A DNA stretch of 62,731 nucleotides. It comes from Ramicandelaber brevisporus. Taxonomy: Eukaryota > Kickxellomycota > Ramicandelaberales > Ramicandelaberaceae. Position numbers and translations under genes: made by a program. Position 1 is the first letter of the stretch, and every line of letters starts with the position of its first letter. The notes under the pieces were generated by a model. The model made no database searches, was not told the origin of the DNA, and saw nothing but the letters and a program-made list of their open reading frames with translations. This document shows positions 11,197-21,567 of the stretch, in pieces. The DNA lies in NCBI GenBank assembly GCA_025201865.1, contig MU602720.1:11091-73821 (forward strand), given 5' to 3'.

Positions 11197-11264
11197 GTGC
11201 AGTACTAAATCTTACCCTCTAGCAGATGTATTGTCTTGTATTTCAACTGTGAATGGAGTTGAAC

Positions 11265-11734
11265 AGTGCTTGAAGAAATGATGAAGCGTATGTGCTGTGC
11301 TGCAAAGTGAAGTGGAATGTAGTTTGAGGTCTGTGTGCTGAAATGTGTTCAAAACGGAGGGCACGGGCAGCAGGCACGGGCAGCAGGCACGGGCTCTATA
11401 TGCTGGGGGAAGGAATAAGGAGTTATATTAACAGCTCAATCATGTTGAGTAGGCAATATACCAACAATTTAAGGAGACAAGAAGACAAGGAACGAAAGGT
11501 AAATGATCAATGGGTCTATCCATGCTGGGCACTAGGAGTCTAATTAGTCCATTAAACTACTGGGATTATTCTTCATTGTATATTGACTCAACAATGGATC
11601 AACCAATTAATGAGATACGCAATAGGGGAGATAGATGTTCACTCAACAATTCAAGGAGATAAGCGAAGGGGAGATGGGTGTTCAATAAGTCTGTTCCTAT
11701 CCAACGCCAGGAATCTAATTAATCATTAAAATTG
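11265..11734 (-). promoter_or_regulatory. Promoter/leader module A, homologous to 18,628-19,042
   Basis: Read on the minus strand toward the gene at 11,196, this region aligns collinearly with the region upstream of the gene at 19,098. Shared blocks include GATTCCTGGYGTTGGATA, CAGACTTATTGA, GTATCTCATTAAWTGGTTGA, CAATATACAATGAAGAA, GTGCCCAGCATGGA, TTGATCATTTACCT, a TATA-position block (CATATAGAG here, TATAAAAG in the other) and leader words CCGNTTTGAACACATTTC and CTTCAAG. Within the module two related sub-units occur in tandem. The leader also carries a 13-bp tandem repeat (GCACGGGCAGCAG, about 2.7 copies at 11,361-11,395). Confidence 0.75.
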
Positions 11735-11807
11735 CTAGGATTGAGTTAAAGTCGTTAAATAAAAGAATTGTTTGATAAAAAACAGCTACCGAATAATGGC
11801 GTCCGCC

Positions 11808-13472
11808 TTAAGCACGGTCAAACACGAGCTCGTCCAGACCTTGTGTAAAGCCAGCGGCATTGATCTTGTTCAGCGTCTTAGACCCATCCGTCGTGTAGAA
11901 TACGATATCGAAGCTGATCTCTGGTCCAAATGGCAATGTGAACACATCGTACTGCGCGTGAACGAGTGGAATTGTGAACGGACCCAAGCTCAACACGAGT
12001 CCGTCCTTGGCATCAGAGGCACTGTCGCTCTTCTTGGTAATCTTGACTGTGCCGTAACTCTTGTGCACAAAGCTGCCCACATAGGCGTCAATTGGACGAG
12101 ATGGCTGTGTACCTGGAATGCGCTCGGGCTTGTGGGAGGCAGCATTGGCACGCGACTGGTCAACGAATTTGGAATAAACCTCACTCCAGTCAACGTCATT
12201 GTAGCCAAGGAAGCGGTCGGCCAGATCAAGCACAGCGGCATAGGATGAAAACTCCGAGAACTGGTTGATCGATGCGGCGATGGCCAGGTCGTCATCTGGG
12301 AAGAGCGCGAAAAGCGTAATGAATCCATCAATTGCGCCACCATGCTGGATGACGCGGTGCTTTCCACGATAATTGATGTTGACCCAACCCTGAGCATACG
12401 CCTGTTCCTTGCCAAACATTGGCTGTGGCATGTCACCTCCATCATTCGGATAAATCATGCGGCTGCGGAAGATCTCGCTCATCGTTGTATTGGACAGCAC
12501 GCGCGTCTTGCCATCTGGTGCCAAGCCGTTAGCAAGCAAAGTGCGCAAATACAATGCGACATCGTTGGCAGATGCAAGCACATTGCCAGCCGGTCCGCCA
12601 ACAGCAACGTTTGTGTAGTCTTCGTTCTGAATCAAGGTGAGATTCTTGTCATTGCCAGGGGCACGAACCACATCGTGACCCTTGGCTGCCTTGCGACCAC
12701 TTCCTTGCAGCAACTTGGGGCCAGGAAGTGCGTTCTTCATACCGATCTTGTCAAAGACGCGCTTCTGCAGTGCCTCCTCGTACGAAAGACCGACGGCCGC
12801 CGCCGCCGCCTGGCCAGCCACTCCAAACATAATGTTGTTGTATTCCCAGGTCGATCGAAACTCGTTGTGTGGTTCCAGATACTGGATGCGGTCAAGGAAG
12901 TCATTGACTGTGTCATTCGTGGTCAGCTTGAGAAGTGCATCGTGACGTGGCAATCCAGTGCGGTGGCTCATTGCGTCTTCAAAGGTGCACTCGCGGGAAG
13001 CCACTGGATCCTTGAGACGGAAGCGCGGAAGTACGCTGCTGATCTTGTCGGTGAACTTGACCTTGCCTTCGTCGACAACCGTGCCAAACAATGCTGCTGT
13101 CATGGCTTTCGTGCACGATCCAATCATGAACAGGGTGTCGCCATCAACCTTGGAGTCAGGCTTGTTCATGTCTGCAATACCAATGCCAGACGCAGCGATG
13201 GTCTTGTTCTGGCGAACAACAGTGTACATCATGCCCGGAATTTGGCGACGCTTGAGCACAGCAGAGAAATCGCGTTCAAAGTCAGCAATAGCCTGCTTCT
13301 GCTTGGCTTCATCGTTGCCAACGGGAGCGGCACGAGCGTTTATCTTGTGTGACGGCTTCTTCACAAGCTCGATAGGCTGCTGTACTTTGCTACGAAACTC
13401 GTGCTGAGCGTCAACGAGTTGTGAGCAAGCCAGAATGGCCGTAACAAGCCCAAAAGCGATGTTTACGCGCAT
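11808..13472 (-). CDS. Secreted serine beta-lactamase-fold hydrolase (class C / PBP-like)
   Basis: Member of the serine beta-lactamase-like / beta-lactamase-related family, which in eukaryotes includes esterases, peptidases and LACTB-type proteins. The 554-residue product has a signal peptide (MRVNIAFGLVTAILACSQLVDA). The nucleophile motif S-x-x-K is SCTK (Ser119, Lys122), the second motif is Y-N-N at 211-213, and an HGG triad-like motif (VIQHGGAIDGF) follows in the C-terminal part, matching the class C layout. About 100 further residues resemble the beta-barrel lipocalin-like tail often fused to these enzymes. It is predicted to be extracellular; the substrate is unknown. A minus-strand TATAAAAG lies about 125 bp upstream of the start. 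Confidence 0.9.
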   Translation of the reverse strand: MRVNIAFGLVTAILACSQLVDAQHEFRSKVQQPIELVKKPSHKINARAAPVGNDEAKQKQAIADFERDFSAVLKRRQIPGMMYTVVRQNKTIAASGIGIADMNKPDSKVDGDTLFMIGSCTKAMTAALFGTVVDEGKVKFTDKISSVLPRFRLKDPVASRECTFEDAMSHRTGLPRHDALLKLTTNDTVNDFLDRIQYLEPHNEFRSTWEYNNIMFGVAGQAAAAAVGLSYEEALQKRVFDKIGMKNALPGPKLLQGSGRKAAKGHDVVRAPGNDKNLTLIQNEDYTNVAVGGPAGNVLASANDVALYLRTLLANGLAPDGKTRVLSNTTMSEIFRSRMIYPNDGGDMPQPMFGKEQAYAQGWVNINYRGKHRVIQHGGAIDGFITLFALFPDDDLAIAASINQFSEFSSYAAVLDLADRFLGYNDVDWSEVYSKFVDQSRANAASHKPERIPGTQPSRPIDAYVGSFVHKSYGTVKITKKSDSASDAKDGLVLSLGPFTIPLVHAQYDVFTLPFGPEISFDIVFYTTDGSKTLNKINAAGFTQGLDELVFDRA

Positions 13473-13594
13473 TTATACGTTGATTCAAAATGACTTGAGA
13501 GAGGGGGAGAGAGGAGAAATAGGCGGGTGTATCTGGTTGTGAGGATGCAGTATGAGATGGGATGATTGATGACATTGCATCGGTGAGATCCCTT

Positions 13595-13602
13595 CTTTTA
13601 TA
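13595..13602 (-). promoter_or_regulatory. TATA box for the beta-lactamase-fold hydrolase
   Basis: TATAAAAG on the minus strand, 123-130 bp upstream of the ATG at 13,472. The same octamer occurs upstream of the secreted protein at 19,098 and the GST at 19,961, so it appears to be the local core-promoter consensus. Confidence 0.6.
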
Positions 13603-14110
13603 GGCCGGCGGCTCGGTGACAATCTCGGGGAATGGCAATTATTGGTCCGTGGAGAAGGAGAGAGGAGAAGAGGAAGGAAGCCAAGAGCCAAGGAAAGCGA
13701 CTAATTTAATAATAACTCCGATAGCGCTATTAGTAACGACAGAGTAAGCTAGATGCCGGCAAGTCCACAGTGTGGTACCTAGTCGGCGCCAAGGACCGAG
13801 TCGTATTTTTAATGAATGCCAATACATCTGCCAAGCAAGTCGGCTATTGTTAACCCCCAATAATCGCTAATTTCTTTTAAAGAAGTTAGAACAATTGGCA
13901 TCATTTTGATAGTAACAAGGCATATAGTGACAACCTGTGCTGGGATTATTGGTTAGGCAGGGTTTGACGGTGAGTTATGGAGTAACACAGTCAACAAAAA
14001 GAATTGTCGTTGCTATTGTTGTTGTTATCTACTCACATCGCGAACACCTCAAAACGACAACAGCAGCGATTATCAAAAAAAAATAACACAGCACAGCAAA
14101 AGCAGAAGCG
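13603..14110. other. Intergenic region, divergent promoters
   Basis: Region between the divergent hydrolase (minus) and THOC7-like (plus) genes. Apart from the TATA box and a short GTT/TTG tract just before the THOC7-like gene, no coding sequence, RNA gene or mobile element is visible. Confidence 0.5.
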
Positions 14111-15112
14111 ATGAGCCAGCAAAAAGTAGACGAAGAGGCTGTGATCAAGCACAGACTACTGTTGGACGATAGACGGTTGCGATCCTGCCTGGCCAAGTAT
14201 GCTTCCTGGTCCAGCAAGACGTCGACTTCATCTCCCTCGGAAGTTGCAGCTGGAGCCGAAGTCTTGCTTGCTGAAATATCACTTCTCGAGCTCCAGTTGC
14301 TTCGCTTAGAAGCAGCCACTAGCTCAGCACTCTCCGAGACTACCTTCTACGATAATGAATCTGATCAAATACGAAATGAAGTTGCACAAACGACAACGGG
14401 CATTGATGATTTGAGACAAAGACTCAAAGAATCACTCCAGACTCGCGAGAATAGAATAATGTACGATTCCATTGCCAGAGAAATCGAAAAGCACAGTAAA
14501 AGAGACGAATGTCAGCAAGAGATTGCACTGTTGCAACAAGAGATTTCACACCTAGAACGAAAATTAACGGCTGGATATCCCTATTGCATCAATGAGCTGT
14601 TAAACAAGCAACAGTTGATGATGGATGGAATTACTCAAATGAAGGAAATGATGGCAAAGGCTATGAATGGAGAGCTGATTGAAGAAGGTGCAACAACCAT
14701 CACAGCAACAACAACCACAGCAACAACAGTGGATACCGATAATCACGATGTGGAAACGACCGATGCACTTAATGAGGAACTGGAACATGACATCATTTCA
14801 AGCACAAATCGCAGTGCAATTGATGATACGGACGATGACCATGATAATGCCAACGATATTGTTGTTTCGGATGATGGTGAGGTTATTGACGACGACGATA
14901 ATGACGATGGTGAAGATGATGAAGATGATGAGCCAGGTGCTGTTCGTGAAGATTATGCCAGTCCATCTCCGGTACCTGGCACTGCTGGTTCAAATGATGA
15001 TATCCAATCCCACTTTACTCGGAAACGCGGCAGAATGAATGGATCCGATCCTGATAATAATAATAATAATATGTCAGAAGCATCTCCCTCAAAGAGACAC
15101 CAAACAATGTAA
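14111..15112 (+). CDS. THO complex subunit 7-like (THOC7)
   Basis: Component of the nuclear THO complex, which couples transcription elongation to mRNA export. The 333-residue protein is almost entirely coiled coil in its N-terminal half. The segment from about residue 110 to 160 (ENRIMYDSIAREIEKH, then SKRDECQQEIALLQQEISHL) matches the central THOC7 pattern of N-x3-YD-x2-A-x2-I followed by an R-x-E and heptads. The C-terminal 140 residues are strongly acidic (Asp/Glu runs) with a final basic patch KRHQTM, which is not part of the family core. Expected length for THOC7 is about 200-250, so the excess is the acidic tail. Family assignment rests on one coiled-coil region and should be tested by profile search. 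Confidence 0.65.
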   Translation: MSQQKVDEEAVIKHRLLLDDRRLRSCLAKYASWSSKTSTSSPSEVAAGAEVLLAEISLLELQLLRLEAATSSALSETTFYDNESDQIRNEVAQTTTGIDDLRQRLKESLQTRENRIMYDSIAREIEKHSKRDECQQEIALLQQEISHLERKLTAGYPYCINELLNKQQLMMDGITQMKEMMAKAMNGELIEEGATTITATTTTATTVDTDNHDVETTDALNEELEHDIISSTNRSAIDDTDDDHDNANDIVVSDDGEVIDDDDNDDGEDDEDDEPGAVREDYASPSPVPGTAGSNDDIQSHFTRKRGRMNGSDPDNNNNNMSEASPSKRHQTM

Positions 15113-15276
15113 TACAATTTACTCCTCTCACTCATCCCCCCCTTTGAATATATAATTTACTGCCATTCCCCTTCTTTTGTTGATTCGGCTCATATATATC
15201 TTTTTGTTTTATTGCTGCAGTTCTCTTTTCTTGCTTGTCAACTTGACCTTCCGTTATCCACAAAGAAACAATCGAA

Positions 15277-15699
15277 ATGAAACTATCGTTCAGTATCTTC
15301 CTGGCTGTTGCTGCTGCCACGGCTGTGTCTGTCCAGGCTGTGGCACAGAATGGCGCTCCACCATCTCCTCAAGGCTCAGAGCAGCTCGTCAAATGCAATT
15401 CGGACGCTGAATGCAAGCCGTATCAAATGTGCACCAAAGTGTGCGTTTCATCAATGTGCACGGGTGAGAGTAAGATTTGCGTAGTCAAATATCTCGGATG
15501 CAATCAGCAGCCCAAATGCAATCCCAACTCATGTCTGCAATGCTGCATGGGAATCCGTAATGATGCGGTCAACAGCATCTGTACATTTGACAATGCAGTT
15601 GGCGAGATTTGCGGATGTAGAGTCAAGTGTAAATCAAACGCAGATTGTGGCAGTAATCAAACATGCCAAACGAACACTGGCAAATGTGTCAATAAATAG
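15277..15699 (+). CDS. Small Cys-rich secreted protein
   Basis: The 140-residue product begins with a signal peptide (MKLSFSIFLAVAAATAVSVQA). The mature part carries numerous cysteines, many in closely spaced pairs (CNSDAEC, CTKVC, CCMG, CGC, CKSNADCGSNQTC). The N-terminal CNSDAECKPYQMC and C-terminal CKSNADCGSNQTC blocks look like two copies of one C-x5-C-x5-C unit, as in Dickkopf- or WAP-like disulfide modules. No specific family is recognised. It is predicted to be extracellular and disulfide-rich. There is no membrane segment or GPI-type C-terminal tail. Confidence 0.75.
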   Translation: MKLSFSIFLAVAAATAVSVQAVAQNGAPPSPQGSEQLVKCNSDAECKPYQMCTKVCVSSMCTGESKICVVKYLGCNQQPKCNPNSCLQCCMGIRNDAVNSICTFDNAVGEICGCRVKCKSNADCGSNQTCQTNTGKCVNK

Positions 15700-15883
15700 T
15701 AATAGCATTGAAAATAAGTAATTATACTAGTTTTAATTGTGAGGATTTATGAAGATTCAGTCTAAGAGGACGAGAGAGGGAGAAAGAGAGAGAAAGAGAA
15801 GGAAAGGAAGCGAATATGTGTAATGTGTAGTGTTTAATGTGTAATGTGTATTGTGTACTGCTTTTAAAGATGAAGTAATATGT

Positions 15884-18352
15884 TTATTTAGACTTTTCTT
15901 TTAATTCTTTCTGATACTCATCTACGAGATCATTTTGAACATAGATGGGAGCAGGCTCGTGGCTCTTATACTCCATGCTGAACTCACCCTTACCCTGCGT
16001 TAATGATCTCAGTTCAGATGCATAGCCAAACATGCTGTTGAGAGGCACCTCGGCAGAAACTGTGAATCCCATCTCCTGGGCTTCGGTATCCACAATGGTT
16101 CCCTTACGCTTGTTCACTGAGCCAAGAACAGCACCCTGGAACTCGATTGGAGCAGTGATCTCCACATTCATGATTGGTTCAAGCACAGTTGGAGTTGACT
16201 TGCTATAGGCTTCACGCAGTGCACCAATGGCAGCCAAACGGAAAGCCAATTCAGAAGAATCAACAGAGTGAGCCAAACCATCCTCCAGCACCATTCTGAT
16301 GTTAGTCACTGGGTGTCCAATCAACGGTCCCTTTTCGCATCCCTCAATGAATCCCTTCTGGATGGCTGGAATGTAGTTTGGTGGAATGTTGTTACCAGAC
16401 AAGTTATTCACGAATTCAATTGTGGTCTTGGCATGAGTGCCCTTGCTTCCTCCGGAAATATCGCCAGAGCTGGACTTGCCACCACTGTTACCAGCCTGAG
16501 ACTCTTTGAGAGCGATAGCCGTAGCCTCCTCCTTAGTGATTGGCTCAATGTAACCAATGACTCTGCCATACTGGCCAGCACCACCAGACTGCTTCTTGTG
16601 GGTATAGTTAAACTTGGTTTTGCCAGCAATAGTTTCTCTGAAGGCCACTCTGGGTTTGCCAGTTATGCAATCCACGCCATATTCTCTCCGCATTCTCTCA
16701 ATATAAATATCCAAGTGCAATTCACCCATGCCGGACACAATGGTTTCTTTGCTCTCTGGATCCAAATGGACTCTGAATGTAGGGTCTTCCTTCTGGAATC
16801 TGTTCAACGCCTTGCTGAAATTAGTTGTGTCCTTGCTCTTTGGAGTTAATGACAGAGAAATAACTGGATCAGGCACATACATTGAAGTCAATGCAATGTT
16901 TTGGGTGCCATCTGTAAACGAATCACCTGATGAACAGTCGACACCAAACAGCGCACAAATTTCACCAGCTCCAACTTCCTGAACATCCTCCATCTCATCT
17001 GAATGCATTCTAATCAATCTCGGAACCTTGATCTTACGTCCACTTCTTACGTGGTAAATTGTGTCTCCTCTTGCAATTTTACCTTGATAGATTCTCATAT
17101 ACGTCAACTGTCCATATCTACCTTCTTCCAACTTAAACGCCAATCCAACCAATGGTGCATTCGTTGCTGAAACCAGTTCAGTCGACTGTTCGTTGTTGTT
17201 CAAATCCAATCCTGAATTGGGCACCTCATTAGGCGATGGCAAGTAGTCACACACTGCATCCAAGAGCGGCTGAATTCCCTTGTCTTTAATGGCGCTTCCC
17301 ATGCAAACTGGTGTAAACTTGAGTGAAATTGTTGCTCTACGAACTGCATCCTTCAGCTGCTGCTCAGTTGGTGTTTCTTCCATAATATATAACTCTCCAA
17401 TTTCATCATCAACCTCGGCCAATGTTTGAATCAGCTCGGCTCTCTTTTCCTTGGCCAATTCTAATAAATCTGCTGGAATGTCCTTAATAGCCACAACTGA
17501 GCCACGAACTCCCTCGTTCACCTTAGCCTTCATTGCAATCAAATCAACCACTCCAACAAACTTATCCTCTGTTCCAATGGGGAGCTGGATGGCTGCTGCA
17601 TTCAACTTCAACTTGGTTCTCAACTGATCAATGACCTTCCATGGATTTGCTCCGGTTCGATCCACCTTGTTAATAAACGAGATTCTCGGCACATTGTATC
17701 TGCGCATCTGTCTATCAACCGTGATAGACTGACTTTGCACGCCTCCAACTGAGCACAGCACAAGCACTGCGCCATCCAACACTCTCAGTGCACGCTCAAC
17801 CTCAATAGTGAAATCCAAATGGCCAGGCGTATCAATCAATGAGATGTTGTAGTCACCCCATGAGCAATACGTGGATGCGGACTTGATGGTAATACCGCGC
17901 TCTCTTTCCAAATCCATCGAGTCCATCTTGGCGCCAACTCCGTCACTGCCTCGAACATCATGGATCTCCTTGATGCGTCCCGTATAAAACAGAATGCGCT
18001 CACTCACTGTAGTCTTGCCAGAATCAACGTGGGCAGAAATACCAATGTTGCGCAAGCGACGCATTCTCTCCAGATCAGCCTCTCCAATCACAATGCCATT
18101 GCTTGTAGACTCTTCGGCAGCTTCTTGAGCAGCAGCAGTAGCAGCCGAAGTTGACGCAAAACGAAGACGCTGTTGAAGGGAAGGAACAGCAACACCAGCA
18201 GCAGCAGAAGACGAAAGAGAGGTAGTGCGAGAGATTCTTCCGAGATTGGCAGCCAGAACACCTCCGTAACGAGAAGACAACACTGCGGTACGAGCAGCAA
18301 TGGTGCCACGAAGAGCACTGTTACGGCACAGAGCACGGACAACTGTGGTCAT
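15884..18352 (-). CDS. MEF1: Mitochondrial elongation factor G (mEF-G1)
   Basis: Translocase GTPase of mitochondrial translation. The 822-residue protein starts at ATG 18,352 with a long Ala/Arg/Ser presequence of about 90 residues. The G domain follows with G1 AHVDSGKTT, the switch I motif RERGITI, G3 DTPGHLDF and G4 NKVD. Domain II has the barrel segment [20 protein letters not shown]. Domain IV carries the [14 protein letters not shown] loop, and the C-terminal domain V contains [19 protein letters not shown] Ser/Gly-rich insertion of about 25 residues interrupts domain IV (around [14 protein letters not shown]), which is unusual for the family. The GTG codon two codons upstream is not used as the start. 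Confidence 0.96.
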   Translation of the reverse strand: MTTVVRALCRNSALRGTIAARTAVLSSRYGGVLAANLGRISRTTSLSSSAAAGVAVPSLQQRLRFASTSAATAAAQEAAEESTSNGIVIGEADLERMRRLRNIGISAHVDSGKTTVSERILFYTGRIKEIHDVRGSDGVGAKMDSMDLERERGITIKSASTYCSWGDYNISLIDTPGHLDFTIEVERALRVLDGAVLVLCSVGGVQSQSITVDRQMRRYNVPRISFINKVDRTGANPWKVIDQLRTKLKLNAAAIQLPIGTEDKFVGVVDLIAMKAKVNEGVRGSVVAIKDIPADLLELAKEKRAELIQTLAEVDDEIGELYIMEETPTEQQLKDAVRRATISLKFTPVCMGSAIKDKGIQPLLDAVCDYLPSPNEVPNSGLDLNNNEQSTELVSATNAPLVGLAFKLEEGRYGQLTYMRIYQGKIARGDTIYHVRSGRKIKVPRLIRMHSDEMEDVQEVGAGEICALFGVDCSSGDSFTDGTQNIALTSMYVPDPVISLSLTPKSKDTTNFSKALNRFQKEDPTFRVHLDPESKETIVSGMGELHLDIYIERMRREYGVDCITGKPRVAFRETIAGKTKFNYTHKKQSGGAGQYGRVIGYIEPITKEEATAIALKESQAGNSGGKSSSGDISGGSKGTHAKTTIEFVNNLSGNNIPPNYIPAIQKGFIEGCEKGPLIGHPVTNIRMVLEDGLAHSVDSSELAFRLAAIGALREAYSKSTPTVLEPIMNVEITAPIEFQGAVLGSVNKRKGTIVDTEAQEMGFTVSAEVPLNSMFGYASELRSLTQGKGEFSMEYKSHEPAPIYVQNDLVDEYQKELKEKSK

Positions 18353-18627
18353 TTTCACTCCCAGGACTCTAATCTCGAATCTCGGCAGACTTGGATATTT
18401 TTTTGTATTTTTTGTTGAAAAGGAAATTTTTTGAAGGGAAATCTTGCCCGAAACCCGCCCCTGAATAACATGTATCGAGTTACTGCTCTCACTTCATTTA
18501 GTGTAGTCACAAGTGTCGGTAAAGAAGAAAACCAGCTCGGTGTTCTTGGCCTCGTGGGCAGCTGTATGAAATTGAATCCGAGGCACTGTTGACTGCAGAT
18601 GTGTTTGGGCACGGACATCGCTCATGA

Positions 18628-19042
18628 CAATTTTACAGATTGATTAGATTCCTGGTGTTGGATATGAACAGACTTATTGATCATCTACCTACCCTCTTGT
18701 GTATCTCATTAAATGGTTGATTGATCAATCAAATGTTGGAGCAATATACAATGAAGAACAAGTCGAGCAGTTTGTCAACTAATTAGATCCACAGAGTGCC
18801 CAGCATGGACAGACATATTGATCATTTACCTCTGCTCATTTATCGAATTAAATGGTTGACCAATCGCCAACCCGACATGACTGACCTGTCAATATAACTT
18901 ATTGCTCTCCTTTCAGTATAAAAGGCGGCCGTGCTCGCTGACCTTGCCTTCCGATTTGAACACATTTCGTTCCACTCCATCTACAGCACTCCACTCCACT
19001 TCACAGCACGCACTTCGTCGTCGTCGCCTCCTTCAAGAGCTA
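18628..19042 (+). promoter_or_regulatory. Promoter/leader module B, homologous to 11,265-11,734
   Basis: Plus-strand region leading to the secreted-protein gene at 19,098. It contains two tandem related sub-units (each with an ATTGATCATYTACC block followed about 25 nt later by AATTAAATGGTTGA or CATTAAATGGTTGA), a TATA box, and a leader that shares TTGAACACATTTC and CTTCAAG words with the leader of the gene at 11,196. The whole block is collinear with module A relative to the direction of transcription. Confidence 0.75.
18917..18924 (+). promoter_or_regulatory. TATA box for secreted protein gene at 19,098
   Basis: TATAAAAG, 174-181 bp upstream of the ATG, at the position where homologous module A has a degenerate CATATAGAG. 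Confidence 0.65.
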
Positions 19043-19097
19043 TCTAACTTCTCCTGTCGTGTCGTATCGTACAGTAACAAGAACTACTCTTCCACCC

Positions 19098-19382
19098 ATG
19101 GTGCGTGTCTTCAATACTCTCCCAAGTATGCAGGTTGGACTGCTGTTCTTTGCTCTCCTCTGTGCATTGTTTATGGTTGTTGATGCCGAGACCATCAAGA
19201 CTTGCAAGTGCGAAGGCACTTTTGCTGAACATAGAACTGCCTATGCCTGCTCAGAAGCACAAGGAGCATTCCTCAGTTATGGACAGGGAAAGTTTGCTTG
19301 CATCGTCGGTGCTAGCAAAGAAGGTGCGCTTGGTGCAAAATGCCGGGATGCTGGAAACGGTATGGGATGCGCCAATGTTTAA
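19098..19382 (+). CDS. Small secreted Cys-containing protein
   Basis: No family recognised. The 94-residue product from ATG 19,098 has an N-terminal signal sequence (hydrophobic core VGLLFFALLCALFMVV, probable cleavage after VDA). The mature chain of about 60 residues carries six cysteines (KTCKCEG, YACSEA, FACIV, AKCRDA, GMGCANV), compatible with three disulfides and with the small secreted proteins of fungi. A start at the internal ATG 19,128 would also leave a functional signal. The coding region does not visibly resemble the gene at 10,672-11,196, although the promoters are homologous. Confidence 0.65.
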   Translation: MVRVFNTLPSMQVGLLFFALLCALFMVVDAETIKTCKCEGTFAEHRTAYACSEAQGAFLSYGQGKFACIVGASKEGALGAKCRDAGNGMGCANV

Positions 19383-19836
19383 TTTCTCAGTCATGTCAGA
19401 CTGTCTTGCTGTATTAGATTGAAATCAATGTTTTAAACATGACTGTTGTTCCTCTAAAGAAAGATTCGTATCACACAATATTTCCTTTCAAGGCGGTTGT
19501 CCAAAATGTCCGCCAACAATCACATCTTCTTTTTTAAGCAGGTAGATTATGTTATCCCATCTCTCATGTCTGTTGACTGACTCTTTTTTCAGAGTGGTTG
19601 AAAGCTGTGATTACGATTACAGCTGCTGGCCTTCTCATCTTCATCTAATGCTTTTTTTTTAGTGACTTCCGTGTTTACTTGTAGGGTTTATTAAGAGCGA
19701 GTCGGTCACGTTACATAAGCGCGCTATGATTTGATCATTCAAATCCTAATCGTCTTTGTCAGGCGTACACAAATTCTCACACTCATCTGCAACACTGAAC
19801 GAGACAAAGCATTTTTCTCACTCCGCGCCAAGAAGA
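19383..19836. other. Intergenic region upstream of the GST gene
   Basis: AT-rich 3' flank of the secreted-protein gene and distal promoter of the GST gene. Nothing coding or structured is recognised. Confidence 0.5.
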
Positions 19837-19844
19837 TATAAAAG
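19837..19844 (+). promoter_or_regulatory. TATA box for the GST gene
   Basis: TATAAAAG 117-124 bp before the ATG at 19,961. It is followed by a leader containing tandem AAAGCAACAC units (about 19,876-19,920) and ACTACACAGACA repeats. Confidence 0.65.
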
Positions 19845-19960
19845 GAACGAGTGTGAGCACTCGCTGTGTCTCTCAAAGCAACGTCAAAGCAACACAAAGC
19901 AACACAAAGCAACAAAGCAAAACACACAAACTACACAGACAAACTACACAGACAACCGCT

Positions 19961-20814
19961 ATGAGCAGCCAGAGCGTAACATACGAACTCGAATACTTCA
20001 AGTACCTTGTTGGTCGCGCCGAGGTTGCTCGTGCGCTGTTTGCGCTTGGTGGTATTCCGTACAAGCTTGTTGAGCACATACGCAACGAGTGGCACAAGCA
20101 GCGTAATGACTTCCCGCACGGCCAGGTACCAATCCTCAATGTCAAGGATGCCGCTACAGGCAATGTGATCGCAACTCTATCCGAATCATCTGCCATTGAG
20201 CGTTACATCGCCAACTTGATCGGATACCACGGCAACAATGCGATTGAGCAGGCTCAGATTGATGCCTTCCGCCTGCAGTTTTGTGAGCCACCACACTCAC
20301 AGAGTGTTGGTTGATAAGTTGAGTCTTAGTTTTGTTTACACTTTTATTTTGAAGAACACCGTTTCGCGTTACCCCGCAATCAGAGTGAGCCATCAGCCTT
20401 TTGCGCTCATAGTTTGAACCGGCAGTTGGTGCCCTGTACGCCTACTACTGGACTCCAGCAGAGGGCAAGGAGCAGCGTGCTGTCGGTGTCAAGAGTGCAT
20501 TGGAGAACCTGTTCTTCTTCCACGAGCGCGCACTGGCCAAGAATGGCGGCAATGGTCATTATGTCGGCGATCGCATCACCATTGCAGACCTGCTGGCCAC
20601 TCAGCTCAAGCAGTTTGCTATCCGTGAAGGCTTCGCTGAGCTTGTGAGCGAAGAGGCTGCTCCGCTGTTCAACAAGGTTGTCGAGAACACATTGGCTGAG
20701 CCAAAACTGAAGGCATTCTACGAGGATGTCAAGGAGCGCAACGAAGCTCAAATCACGGAGAACTTGCCAAGCTACTTCTGCCCACCACCATTCCGCTTAC
20801 CTGCAAAGAACTAA
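19961..20814 (+). CDS. Glutathione S-transferase, spliced (exons 19961-20282 and 20426-20814)
   Basis: Conjugates glutathione to electrophiles, or acts as a glutathione-dependent isomerase in the sigma/prostaglandin D synthase branch. The first exon encodes the thioredoxin-like domain: YELEYFKYLVGRAEVARALF with the N-terminal Tyr, GQVPIL (cis-Pro loop) and ESSAIERYIA (glutathione gamma-Glu binding). The frame then reaches an in-frame stop 30 nt past a GTGAGC donor at 20,283. An acceptor CAG at 20,425 restores the frame (QF-FGALYAYYW) into the all-helical C-terminal domain, including GDRITIADLLATQL, the N-capping box region of GSTs. The 143-nt intron is inferred from reading frame and splice sites. 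The total is 236 residues, normal for the family. Confidence 0.92.
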
Positions 20815-21567
20815 ACAACAGTTTTAATATCGACTTTGATGGAATGACAATGCCACCTTTTAGCACCGACCTACTTGATTGTTTGTGAGTCAAGTCACAG
20901 GCTAGCGTCGTCATCCAGCTGCTACCAGTCAGCCTTGATACTCACGTGTGGGCTGTGTCACTGGGGGAATCGTCACTGTCACCACCGATGTAATTGACTC
21001 TCCCTCTCTTTTTCATTCCTACAGTGCAACTCGGTGGCGCTCATTCCAGTCAGTGCTGCTGCTGCGGTACAGGGAAGAGGATCGTTATCCTCGATGTGAC
21101 AGCACTGCACCACCACCGTCTGGTTGACTTCATCGATACATCTGCGAAACCTTTTTTGTTCCCCCCTCCTTCCTCTTTGTTCGCACGATTTGCGTCACTT
21201 CGATGTGATCAGGAGATTCCCAGCCAATCGGGGTGATGATCTCGTCATATTGATTCCCACTCGATTGGACTGCTGTACGCGGTGGGTCAACATCGGCAAC
21301 AGCAGGCTTCAAAAAAGGCGTGCTCCTTGCCAAGACTTTGTAACAACTTACTACCCCAGCAGTCAGCCAGCTACCTCCACAAACCTTCCCCCTCCTTCTC
21401 CACTCCCCCCACTCTATATCATTGACCGTCCGTGCTTCGCTTGTCCAGGTTCAGCCGCAACAACACCTCGTCGGTCAAACAACTACATCTCGCTTTCTAT
21501 CTGAACAGCAACAACAGCAACAACAACTTTCCTTCTTTATTGTTTTTTTTTCCTTGCGAGATTAGTG
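20815..21567. other. Intergenic region and leader of the permease gene
   Basis: About 750 bp without a supported gene. The last 200 nt are pyrimidine-rich and end in TTTTTTTTTCCTTGCGAGATTAG two nucleotides before the ATG, which could be the 3' end of a 5'-UTR intron. The same CGAGATTAG word precedes the Fanzor ATG. Confidence 0.45.

Noticed and set aside
12342-13352. 336-codon plus-strand frame
   Set aside because: Antisense shadow of the beta-lactamase-fold gene; no domain or signal of its own.
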